Assembly (NCBI GenBank): GCA_002683195.1
Contig: NYSW01000059.1
Location: 4,142 to 9,272, forward strand
Length of the DNA: 5,131 nt
Direction of reading: 5' to 3'
Source of the DNA: Phycisphaerae bacterium
Lineage (GTDB): Bacteria; Planctomycetota; Phycisphaerae; Phycisphaerales; SM1A02
This document shows, one piece after another, positions 1 through 5,131 of this stretch. Each line of letters opens with the position of its first letter. Position 1 is the stretch's first letter. A program made the translations under genes and the position numbers. Under the pieces are notes generated by a model. It was not told the DNA's origin. It made no database searches and saw only the letters and a list, made by a program, of their open reading frames with translations.

Positions 1-716
1 TCTCGATCTGGTACACGAGCCCGACATTCACCGACTGCGACTTCACCGCCAACTCCACGATCTACAGCGGTGGCGCGGTCATCATGTCGACCTACACCAT
101 CGACGATCCGACGACCGGCCCATTCTCCACCCCGACCGTCTTCACCCGCTGTGACTTCGAAGACAACACGGCCCCGGTGGCGGATGACGGCGCCGGACAG
201 TGGGAAGGGTTCGGAGGCGCGATCTGCGTCTACCAGAACGACGGCAACACCGATCTCGAAAACATCGCCATCGATCTCGTGGAATGCAACCTGAGCGGCA
301 ACATCGCCGGCACCGCGGGCGGAGCCATCTGGGTCGCGGCCACCACGCTGACGCTTCGAGACACGAACATCGTGGAGAACGATGGCGGACTCACCGGCGG
401 CGGCACCTCGATCCTCCGCAGTGAATTGTTCGCCACTCCGGTCGAGATGTTCGTCTTCGGCGGAGAGATCTGCGACAACCTTCCGCAGGACGTCGACGAC
501 ATGACGCCCGTCATCTACGACGGCCTGGCGTCGATCTGCTCGGAAGACGTCTGCCCCGGCGACATCACCGGAGACTGCGTCGTGAACGGCGCCGACCTCG
601 GACTCCTGATCTCGGGCTGGGGACCCTGCGGCACCAATTGCCCGGGCGACCTGAACCTGGACGGCTCTGTGACCGGCGCCGACCTCGGGCTCTTGATCTC
701 GTCCTGGACCTTCTGA
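1..716 (+). CDS. C-terminal part of a secreted beta-helix (Pmp-like repeat) protein with a dockerin-like C-terminal module
   Basis: The frame is open from base 3 to the TGA at 714-716 with no stop, so the gene starts upstream of the window and 237 residues are visible. Residues 1 to about 140 hold imperfect repeats pairing a CxFxxN-like turn with a GGA(I/V) strand: CDFTANSTIYSGGAV, CDFEDN...GFGGAI, CNLSGNIAGTAGGAI and a weaker TNIVENDGG...GGGT. This is the pattern of polymorphic outer-membrane-type (Pmp) repeats, which fold as a right-handed parallel beta-helix. A short linker follows, then two F-hand/dockerin-like repeats, C184-W206 and C213-W235, spaced 29 residues apart. Each has D-x-(T/N)-x-D calcium-type ligands (D187, T189, D191; D216, N218, D220), the block GADLGLLIS and a closing Trp. 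A secreted or cell-surface location is inferred; the signal peptide would lie outside the window. In Phycisphaerales such tails end many secreted proteins, but their partner is unknown to me. The substrate or ligand cannot be told. Confidence 0.85.
   Translation, partial: SIWYTSPTFTDCDFTANSTIYSGGAVIMSTYTIDDPTTGPFSTPTVFTRCDFEDNTAPVADDGAGQWEGFGGAICVYQNDGNTDLENIAIDLVECNLSGNIAGTAGGAIWVAATTLTLRDTNIVENDGGLTGGGTSILRSELFATPVEMFVFGGEICDNLPQDVDDMTPVIYDGLASICSEDVCPGDITGDCVVNGADLGLLISGWGPCGTNCPGDLNLDGSVTGADLGLLISSWTF
588..688 (+). repeat. Duplicated dockerin-like coding module (two copies, 87-bp period)
   Basis: The 14-base string GGCGCCGACCTCGG occurs at 588-601 and again at 675-688, exactly 87 bases (29 codons) apart. 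Each copy encodes GADLG, and the similarity continues into the following LLIS-x-W codons. This is the DNA-level trace of the internal duplication of the C-terminal calcium-binding-like module. It is part of the beta-helix gene, not a separate element. Confidence 0.8.
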
Positions 717-742
717 CCCGAACCTGCGAGTTTGTACCACCA

Positions 743-788
743 CGCCCCGCGTCCTCCCATCCGAGGGCGCGGGGCGTTTTCTTTTCTT
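743..788 (+). terminator. Rho-independent terminator after the beta-helix gene
   Basis: The arms CGCCCCGCG (743-751) and CGCGGGGCG (768-776) are perfect reverse complements. The stem extends inward by TCCTC (752-756) against GAGGG (763-767), one pair being G-T, giving about 14 base pairs and a six-base loop (757-762). It is followed at once by a T-rich run at 777-788 (TTTTCTTTTCTT). It lies 26 bases after the stop codon at 714-716. There is no T-run on the other side, so it works for plus-strand transcripts only. Confidence 0.92.
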
Positions 789-920
789 CGGCCCACGAAA
801 CCAGCGAAGCCCGTCGGATGTTGAACTCCGGGGTTGATCCGGAAGCCTCTCGGCCGGCCCCGCATCGGTCAGCTCGAAATCAGCGGTCGCGCCATCAAAA
901 CGTCGCCCCTCATACGAAAT
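789..920. other. Intergenic stretch with nothing recognisable
   Basis: I see no open frame with protein-like composition on either strand, no tRNA-like arms and no repeat here. It lies between the terminator and the possible broken gene on the minus strand. Confidence 0.5.
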
Positions 921-1372
921 TCAAGCAGCCGCCCATCGGATCGAAAACACCGCCGAATCACCTCGTGAGCCAGGAGGAGTCCAGACATCGTTCGCCGCTG
1001 ATCTCAACCGCAGAAACGCCTGAGACATGCCCGGGGCGATCATCTCCACTTGGAATGCGTTTCCCATCCAACCTTTGGTCGCCCCACTCCACGACGACGA
1101 CCAATTGCCACGAAGACATCCGCACGGACGGACTTTGGTTTCGGTGGACGTGGCCCGCGGCCAGTCGAGAAGATCGAACCCCCTCGACCATTCCGTGAGT
1201 GTGACCTGACCTCCAATCCTGCCCGTGGAGGATCCTCCTCCGGGAAGAACCGTCATGGGAAGGAATTGGCCTTGTCTACTCGCGGCTCACTCGGACTGTT
1301 CACCTTGCCATCCGGCACGACCCGGCCGGGACTGCACGGACTGCAAGGAACAGGCTTCGTGACCCGGTTCAT
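921..1372 (-). pseudogene. Possible decayed or frameshifted small gene, unknown product
   Basis: No single frame looks like an intact gene, but protein-like pieces follow each other down the minus strand. A 39-codon frame starts at ATG 1372 (MNRVTKPVPCSPCSPGRVV...) and ends at TGA 1255-1253. That stop overlaps the ATG at 1256-1254 (ATGA) of a 111-codon frame ending at 921. Inside the latter, the better-looking text moves between frames: VTLTEWSRGFDLLDWPRA (to about 1128), RADVFVA (1126-1106), WQLVVVVEWGDQRLDGK (1110-1060), GNAFQVEMIAPGMSQAF (1064-1014) and VSAVEISGERCLDSSW (1017-970). The pieces abut or overlap by a few bases, as expected if an ancestral frame acquired several small indels. 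There is no Shine-Dalgarno before 1256. I do not recognise the family. The alternative is that this is non-coding DNA in which selecting the best of three frames creates an illusion, so confidence is low. Confidence 0.3.
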
Positions 1373-1384
1373 GAACGGTTCATG
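1365..1384. promoter_or_regulatory. Operator-like tandem repeat and palindrome of unknown role
   Basis: CGGTTCATG occurs at 1365-1373 and 1376-1384, a period of 11 bases, about one helical turn. The first copy is part of the perfect 10-base palindrome GTTCATGAAC (1367-1376). The element sits between the stop of the lysine-rich gene (1423) and the ATG at 1372 on the minus strand, so it could be a protein-binding site. No promoter hexamers can be assigned with confidence, so the regulatory role is inference. Confidence 0.2.
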
Positions 1385-1422
1385 CCGCTTGCGTCATTCC
1401 TGCTCGGTCCGGCTGGAGGGGA

Positions 1423-1647
1423 TCAACCGCCCTGGGGGCGATGCATCGGGGGCGGGGTTGCACCCTGCTGCTGACCGCCACGCACGTCGCCACTGGCGCT
1501 CTTGCGATCGAACCCCTGGTCGTTGCGTCGCTCGGCCTTTTCTTCGGGCGTCTCTTCCCGGGCCTTCGCCTGCTTGGCAAGCGTGATCTTCTTCTTCTTG
1601 AGGGCCCGTGCCTTCTTCTGCTTCTCAAGTTGCTTTCTGGTGGCCAT
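1423..1647 (-). CDS. Small lysine-rich basic protein, unknown function
   Basis: This 74-residue protein has two visible parts. Residues 1-42 are a highly charged, probably helical segment with 13 Lys/Arg in the first 30 positions, including a run of four Lys at 17-20 (ALKKKKITLAKQAKAR). Residues 43-74 are Gly/Gln/Pro-rich and probably disordered, ending PPPMHRPQGG. There is no Cys, signal peptide or membrane segment. The ATG at 1645-1647 is preceded by GGAG (1654-1657 read on the minus strand) at a six-base spacing, a good ribosome binding site, and third codon positions are GC-rich as expected for a real gene in this genome. The composition suggests binding to nucleic acid or to the ribosome, but that is inference from charge alone and I recognise no family. 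It stands alone between two non-coding or broken stretches. Confidence 0.62.
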   Translation of the reverse strand: MATRKQLEKQKKARALKKKKITLAKQAKAREETPEEKAERRNDQGFDRKSASGDVRGGQQQGATPPPMHRPQGG

Positions 1648-1653
1648 GCGGCA

Positions 1654-1657
1654 CTCC
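1654..1657 (-). promoter_or_regulatory. Shine-Dalgarno GGAG of the lysine-rich gene
   Basis: On the minus strand the sequence reads CGGAGTGCCGCATG, placing GGAG six bases before the ATG. It supports the chosen start, which also leaves no other in-frame ATG before the basic segment. Confidence 0.6.
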
Positions 1658-1771
1658 GAACTGGTGTGGTGGTGATCGATCGGGAATCGCGCGTCGTTCG
1701 GACGCCCCGGAAGCCGACCGTGGAATCGTCGCGAGCCCCCATCTTACGCATCAGGACCGTAAATAGGGAGA

Positions 1772-2021
1772 TCACACCGACAACGCGGTTCCGGAGGCCT
1801 GCCCTCCCTGGATGGCGTAGCCAAACGCCTCGTGCGGGGCGGTCGCGGCGGGCGGCAACTTCCGCCTTGATTCCGGGCTCGAGAATCCGGGCGAAGTCAG
1901 AATCAGGAATCTCCCTCTGCCAGTTCGAGCAGGCGGAGGATTTCCCGAGTCGGCAGGGACACTTCTCCGACGTGAAGTCGAGGAGGACGACCAGGACTCC
2001 GAAGAGCAGATCGTCAACCAC
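1772..2021 (-). pseudogene. Possible frameshifted gene remnant, unknown product
   Basis: Protein-like text with GC-rich third positions runs down the minus strand but changes frame. VVDDLLFGVLVVLLDF occupies 2021-1974. GEVSLPTREILRLLELAEGD follows at 1968-1909 in a second frame, which stops at TGA 1905-1903. DSDFARILEPGIKAEVAA at 1904-1851 is back in the first frame. PPAATAPHEAFGYAIQGGQA, in the third frame, begins at 1855 and runs to the TGA at 1774-1772. Joined in order these read like one protein of about 85 residues that would need three frame changes. The first frame is open upstream to a TGA near 2087 but offers only GTG/TTG-type starts and no ribosome binding site. I do not recognise the family. 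Frame-picking illusion is the main alternative. The plus strand here has no protein-like frame. Confidence 0.38.
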
Positions 2022-2119
2022 GGACGACGAGGCGAGCCGTCGCCGTCCGAACGTTGGTGCAAAAACCGCTTCTCGCCCCGCCTTTCACATCCGACTCTTC
2101 ATCGTCGTACCCTGCGGGA

Positions 2120-3460
2120 ATGTCGACCGACCACGAATCCATTCGAGAAGCCAACTTCGACTCCATCGTGGGGCCAACCCACAACTACGCGGGACTGAGC
2201 CCGGGCAACGTCGCGAGTTCCTCCCATGGCGGTGAGGCCTCCCGTCCCCGGGAGGCGGCACTCCAAGGACTCGCGAAGATGCGGGCGATGGCCGAGCTCG
2301 GGCTTCTCCAGGGCTGGCTGCCACCTCATCCCCGTCCCGATTTCGGACTGTTGCGGGCGGAAGGTTTCGGCGGAGACGAGATCGCCATGATTCGCAGCGC
2401 AGCCACCACGGCTCCGCATCTCCTCGCCCGCGCCTCGTCCTCGTCCTTCATGTGGGCCGCGAACGCGGCCACCGTCGCCCCCGCCCCCGACACCGAAGAC
2501 GGGCGACTCCACTTCGCGGTCGCGAATCTCCAGACCATGCCGCATCGCCGGATCGAAGCTCCGACCACCGAGCGGATTCTCCGACGGGTCTTCCCGGACG
2601 AATCACGGATGGTCGTCCACGGCGCCATCGAAGGTGACGGACTCACCGACGAAGGGGCCGCCAACCACACTCGAATGGCCCGCGAGAACGGGCCGGGCAC
2701 GCACTTCTTCGTCTACGGCGGACGGGCCGACTCCGACGGCGGCCCGCGGAAATTCGTGGCCCGCCAGACCCTCGCCGCCTCCCGGGCGATCGCCGACGTG
2801 CTGCAGATTCCCGAAGCACGCCGAGTCTTCGCCCAACAGCACCCCGATGCGATCGACGCCGGGGTGTTCCACAACGACGTGATCGCAGTCGGCAACCGGG
2901 ACGTGCTTCTGCACCATGAGATGGCGTTCCTCGACCCCGATCGCACCCTGGGAGAACTCGACCGTCGGCTCGACGGTGGCCTGATCGCGATCCAGGTCCC
3001 CACCCAACGCGTCTCACTGGAGGACGCGGTCCGCTCCTACCTCTTCAACTCCCAGTTGATCACCGTCCCCGACGGATCCATGGCTTTGATCTGTCCCGGG
3101 GAGTGCCGGGATTCATCGTCGGTGTCCTCCTACCTCGACGACCTGGTGGCAGACGAATCGAATCCGATCGACGCGATCCACGTCTTCGACCTTCGCCAGT
3201 CGATGCACAACGGCGGCGGACCGGCGTGCCTGCGACTCCGGGTCGGACTCCGTCCCGGCGATGCCGACGCGGTCCACCCCGGCTGCCTCTACACCGAATC
3301 GCGGTACGACCGGCTGGTCGAATGGGTCCAGCGGTGGTATCCCGAGGAGCTGAGGGCCGAAGACCTGGCAGATCCGGCCCGACTGGTTTCGACCCGAGAC
3401 GCCCTGGACGAGCTCACCGGGATCCTCGAACTCCCCGGTCTCTACGACTTCCAACGCTGA
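2120..3460 (+). CDS. astB: N-succinylarginine dihydrolase
   Basis: This enzyme converts N2-succinyl-L-arginine to N2-succinyl-L-ornithine, releasing two NH3 and CO2. It is the second step of the arginine succinyltransferase (AST) pathway of arginine use as a nitrogen and carbon source, and it is cytoplasmic. From the ATG at 2120 the protein has 446 residues, against 447 for the Escherichia coli enzyme as I recall it, and it matches that protein along its length: NFDSIVGPTHNYAGLSPGN near the start, MWAANAATVAP, DEGAANH, YLFNSQL and NGGGPACLRLRV, ending DFQR. The catalytic residues of this guanidine-modifying (pentein) fold are present: Glu178 (in DEGAANH), His251 (in FHNDVIAVGN) and Cys370 (in GGGPACLRL), corresponding to E174, H248 and C365 of E. 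coli. The frame is open upstream to a TTG at 2054, but ATG 2120 best fits family length; GGGA lies too close to it to be a proper Shine-Dalgarno. No astA, astC, astD or astE is visible nearby, so it appears to be a stand-alone gene here. Confidence 0.95.
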   Translation: MSTDHESIREANFDSIVGPTHNYAGLSPGNVASSSHGGEASRPREAALQGLAKMRAMAELGLLQGWLPPHPRPDFGLLRAEGFGGDEIAMIRSAATTAPHLLARASSSSFMWAANAATVAPAPDTEDGRLHFAVANLQTMPHRRIEAPTTERILRRVFPDESRMVVHGAIEGDGLTDEGAANHTRMARENGPGTHFFVYGGRADSDGGPRKFVARQTLAASRAIADVLQIPEARRVFAQQHPDAIDAGVFHNDVIAVGNRDVLLHHEMAFLDPDRTLGELDRRLDGGLIAIQVPTQRVSLEDAVRSYLFNSQLITVPDGSMALICPGECRDSSSVSSYLDDLVADESNPIDAIHVFDLRQSMHNGGGPACLRLRVGLRPGDADAVHPGCLYTESRYDRLVEWVQRWYPEELRAEDLADPARLVSTRDALDELTGILELPGLYDFQR

Positions 3461-3607
3461 GCCTCGACGCCCACGGCCCGAAAATCTCGGGGATCGCCCC
3501 CCCGCAGCCTCGTTGCCTTCTGCGGGAACATCTGCGTGATCCGGGCATTTCCGTCGCCGTCCGGAACACCGGACCGACTCCGGACATGAGGAACGACGTC
3601 GTTCTAC
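3461..3607. other. Convergent intergenic stretch with several inverted repeats; possible weak terminators
   Basis: This lies between the end of astB (plus) and the end of the broken minus-strand gene. Four inverted repeats are visible: CCCGA/TCGGG (3477-3481 and 3487-3491), CCCGCAG/CTGCGGG (3501-3507 and 3520-3526, 12-base loop), GTCCGG/CCGGAC (3559-3564 and 3569-3574, four-base loop) and the perfect 14-base palindrome GAACGACGTCGTTC (3591-3604). None is followed by a clear T-run on either strand, so a canonical intrinsic terminator cannot be claimed. The cluster may still end or stabilise the two converging transcripts. Confidence 0.4.
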
Positions 3608-4055
3608 TCATCGGAGGGCGATCCTCTGAAGGCGTTCGGACATCTGTTGCTGGAGCATCACGGGCCCCATGGACGGCATCGGGGCGACCCTGTTCGCCTG
3701 CTCGGTAATGTCCGAGCCGAGAATCACCATGGGGACGACCGTGGATGGCAGGCGGTGATGCGCGGATTCTCGGCTTTTTCGGGGACCGTGAAAACCGGCT
3801 TCTTCCCGGGGTGCTCCAGATCCTGAGTAACCACCACCATGTCCCCCTTGAACGTCAGGGTCTTCACGGGCCGCGAGGTCGGGGCCAACCGGCCTTGACC
3901 GCTCCGGATCACCATCGACTTGGCCAGGGCCGGCTGAGGGTCGCGACCGACCAGAACTTGATGGGCCCGTCGTCCCCGCCTCGACTCGAATCTTCAGGCC
4001 GTCACCGGACGCGACACCCCCGAGGGTGAATCGCCGTTTCGATGGCGTCGATCAT
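3608..4055 (-). pseudogene. Frameshifted gene downstream of the flotillin, unknown product
   Basis: The ATG at 4055-4053 overlaps the flotillin stop (4054-4052) as ATGA, the usual sign of a translationally coupled downstream gene. The first frame stops after 17 codons. Protein-like text nevertheless continues to 3608 by changing frame about four times: MIDAIETAIHPR (4055-4020), GVASGDGLKIRVEAG (4018-3974), DDGPIKFWSVA (3974-3942), DPQPALAKSMVIRSGQGRLA continuing into LTFKGDMVVVTQDLEHPGKK and VFTVPEKAENP (3942 to about 3765), then HRLPSTVVPMVILGSDITEQ to the end ERLQRIALR and TGA (about 3760-3608). The joined product would be about 145 residues. The LTFKGDMVVV segment loosely recalls the small planctomycete domain TIGR03067, but that is a guess from memory. 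Pieces are long and join smoothly, so a broken gene is more convincing here than in the other two regions. Sequence error remains possible. Confidence 0.55.
4052..4055 (-). promoter_or_regulatory. ATGA stop/start overlap coupling flotillin to the downstream frame
   Basis: On the minus strand GAGGCATGATCGAC contains the flotillin stop TGA (4054-4052) and the ATG (4055-4053) of the next frame. A GAGG lies just before the overlap, within the last flotillin codons, but only one base from the ATG, closer than usual for a ribosome binding site. The arrangement suggests translational coupling of the ancestral gene pair. Confidence 0.5.
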
Positions 4056-5131
4056 GCCTCGTCGATCGCGGAATCAGACTCCTCCACCGGTTCGGTTTCA
4101 ACCACCGTCCTGGTGGTTCCGACCTTGCCCAGCACTCCGGGCAGTTCGATACCCGCCTGTTCCGCGAGCTCATGCATCGGCGGAAGCGAACCGATCAGGC
4201 CGGAGAGGAAGTCACTGGTGCTTCCTCGTCCACCCTCACCCCGCCCGCCGTCCCAGACCGTGATCTTGTCGATCTGGAGGTTGGAGATCGCCTTCACCTG
4301 TTCCCTGACCAGTTCGGGCAACTGTTCGATCATCAAAAGGGTCGGGGCGATCTGGGGGTTTTCCGCACAGGCAATGATCAGTTCTCGATCCCCGTCTGCC
4401 TTCGCCTCGAGGACCTTCCGGACACCTTCCGCTTCCGCGTTGTACCGGGCGATGATCGCGTCCGCCTCACCGGAGGCTTCACGACGACTCTGCTCCGCGG
4501 TCGCTTCGGCTGCGATTTCAATCTGCTGCTTCCGAATCTCCTCCGGCGCGATCACGTCCTTCGCCAGCCGGGCGAGTTCCTCCTCGCGTTCCTTCTCGAG
4601 GATGGCGCGGGAGGCATCCGCGACCGCCACGTCCGAACGTCGCTTGGCTTCGGCCCGGATTTCCGCAAGCCGGGCGTCGGAGTCCGCGACTTCGGCCGCC
4701 GAAGCGTTCTCTCCCTGCCGGGCGATTGATTCGGCCTTGGCGATCTCGACTCGCTCGGACTGTTCGGCGTTCTTCGAGGCGATCGACGTTTCGGCCCCGC
4801 GTTCCGCGGTCGCGATCTCCAGGTTCCGTTTCGCCTCGACTTCTCCGGTGACCGCTTCCGCCTCGAAGGTCGCCACGGCGAGTCGCTGGGTCCTCTCGGC
4901 CTGCTTTCGCCCTTCTTCGGTCTTCGCGTTTTCCTGCGAGACCCGAACTTCCTGCTCGCGAACCGCTTCCGCCTCGCCGATCGCGCCTTCCCGTTCCTGC
5001 TGCGCCACCTCGACCTTCGCTCGATTGATCGCTTCCGCCGCCGCCCGCTTGCCGATCGCGCTGATGTATCCGCTTTCATCCGTGATGTCGCGGATGTTCA
5101 CGTTGATGAGTTCAAGGCCGACCTTGTTGAT
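4052..5131 (-). CDS. Flotillin (FloT/YuaG-type SPFH protein), C-terminal part
   Basis: The frame is open to the right edge, so the 5' end is missing; 359 residues are visible. Fragment residues 1-28 (VGLELINVNIRDITDESGYI, then SAIGKRA) match the end of the SPFH/band-7 domain where flotillins read like DI.D..GYL..LGK. Residues 30 to about 250 are a long Ala/Glu-rich coiled coil with many EAEA and AEA repeats, the flotillin domain. Then come ELIIACAENPQIAPTLLMIE, LPELVREQVKAISNLQIDKI and TVWDGG, followed by a Gly-rich tail with DFLSGLIGSLPPMHEL, matching the LPE...LSNIDKITVVD-GG end of Bacillus subtilis FloT. Flotillins oligomerise on the inner face of the membrane and organise functional membrane microdomains; the N-terminal membrane anchor would lie outside the window. 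The acidic last residues (EPVEESDSAIDEA) run into the TGA that overlaps the next start codon. FloT-like is the best match, but FloA-like or YqiK-like naming cannot be excluded without the N-terminus. Confidence 0.9.
   Translation of the reverse strand: MNKVGLELINVNIRDITDESGYISAIGKRAAAEAINRAKVEVAQQEREGAIGEAEAVREQEVRVSQENAKTEEGRKQAERTQRLAVATFEAEAVTGEVEAKRNLEIATAERGAETSIASKNAEQSERVEIAKAESIARQGENASAAEVADSDARLAEIRAEAKRRSDVAVADASRAILEKEREEELARLAKDVIAPEEIRKQQIEIAAEATAEQSRREASGEADAIIARYNAEAEGVRKVLEAKADGDRELIIACAENPQIAPTLLMIEQLPELVREQVKAISNLQIDKITVWDGGRGEGGRGSTSDFLSGLIGSLPPMHELAEQAGIELPGVLGKVGTTRTVVETEPVEESDSAIDEA

Noticed and set aside
743..776. Using the strong hairpin also as a terminator for minus-strand transcripts
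   Set aside because: On the minus strand the hairpin is followed by GTGGTGGTAC with no T-run.
1150..1185. GGTTCGATC string on the minus strand, resembling a tRNA T-loop
   Set aside because: No pairing T-stem, anticodon arm, acceptor stem or CCA could be fitted around it. The similar GGTTCGATCGC near 1508 is inside the lysine-rich gene.
638..1198. Long plus-strand open frame running from inside the beta-helix gene past the terminator
   Set aside because: It overlaps a well-supported gene in another frame, crosses a strong intrinsic terminator, and its product is Ser/Arg/Pro/His-rich with no domain-like text.
1380..2021. 213-codon minus-strand open frame taken as one intact gene
   Set aside because: Only its first third looks like protein. 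After about 1851 it becomes Arg-rich, and it overlaps the better-supported lysine-rich gene in another frame. Its good part is reported as a broken-gene segment instead.
2054..2119. Upstream TTG start at 2054 for astB (468 residues)
   Set aside because: The extra 22 residues are Ser/Pro-rich and not part of the family, there is no ribosome binding site, and ATG 2120 gives the usual family length.
1441..2235. 264-codon plus-strand open frame over the lysine-rich gene and into astB
   Set aside because: Leu/Arg-rich shadow translation of the opposite-strand lysine codons, overlapping the start of astB, with no ribosome binding site.
3103..3708. 201-codon plus-strand open frame over the end of astB
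   Set aside because: It overlaps astB in another frame and has Arg/Pro-rich shadow composition.
4172..4729. 185-codon plus-strand open frame opposite the flotillin
   Set aside because: Antisense shadow of the coiled-coil codons. The flotillin match on the minus strand is unambiguous.

Overview
The window looks like a piece of a high-GC planctomycete chromosome, most likely from the class Phycisphaerae. This is inferred from one sequence feature: the first gene ends in a duplicated dockerin-like module of the form C-P-G-D-x-(N/T)-x-D-x-x-V-x-G-A-D-L-G-L-L-I-S-x-W, a C-terminal signature I associate with secreted proteins of Phycisphaerales. The other recognisable genes fit a free-living Gram-negative-type bacterium but do not narrow the taxonomy.

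Layout. (1) 1-716, plus strand: the C-terminal 237 residues of a secreted beta-helix protein with Pmp-like FxxN/GGA(I,V) repeats and a two-repeat dockerin-like tail, followed by a textbook intrinsic terminator at 743-788. (2) 789-1422: no intact gene. The minus strand of 921-1372 carries short protein-like segments that follow one another in order but in changing frames, suggesting a decayed or frameshifted small gene. (3) 1423-1647, minus: a small, very lysine-rich protein with a good Shine-Dalgarno. (4) 1648-2119: a second minus-strand stretch (1772-2021, perhaps to 2087) with coding-like pieces split over three frames. (5) 2120-3460, plus: an intact N-succinylarginine dihydrolase (astB) with all three catalytic residues; no other gene of the arginine succinyltransferase pathway is in the window. 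(6) 3461-3607: convergent intergenic stretch with several inverted repeats. (7) 3608-4055, minus: a third broken gene, the clearest of the three, whose start codon overlaps the flotillin stop codon (ATGA). (8) 4052-5131, minus: the C-terminal 359 residues of a FloT/YuaG-type flotillin, running off the right edge.

How the genes relate. The three firm products (surface/secreted beta-helix protein, arginine-catabolic hydrolase, membrane-scaffold flotillin) have no evident shared pathway. Only the flotillin and the broken gene after it are arranged as a translationally coupled pair. I found no CRISPR array, transposase, tRNA, phage gene or defence system. The most noteworthy pattern is that all three gene-poor stretches hold minus-strand coding-like text broken by frame changes, while the neighbouring genes are intact. 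That could be real gene decay or local sequence error, and it cannot be settled from the sequence alone.
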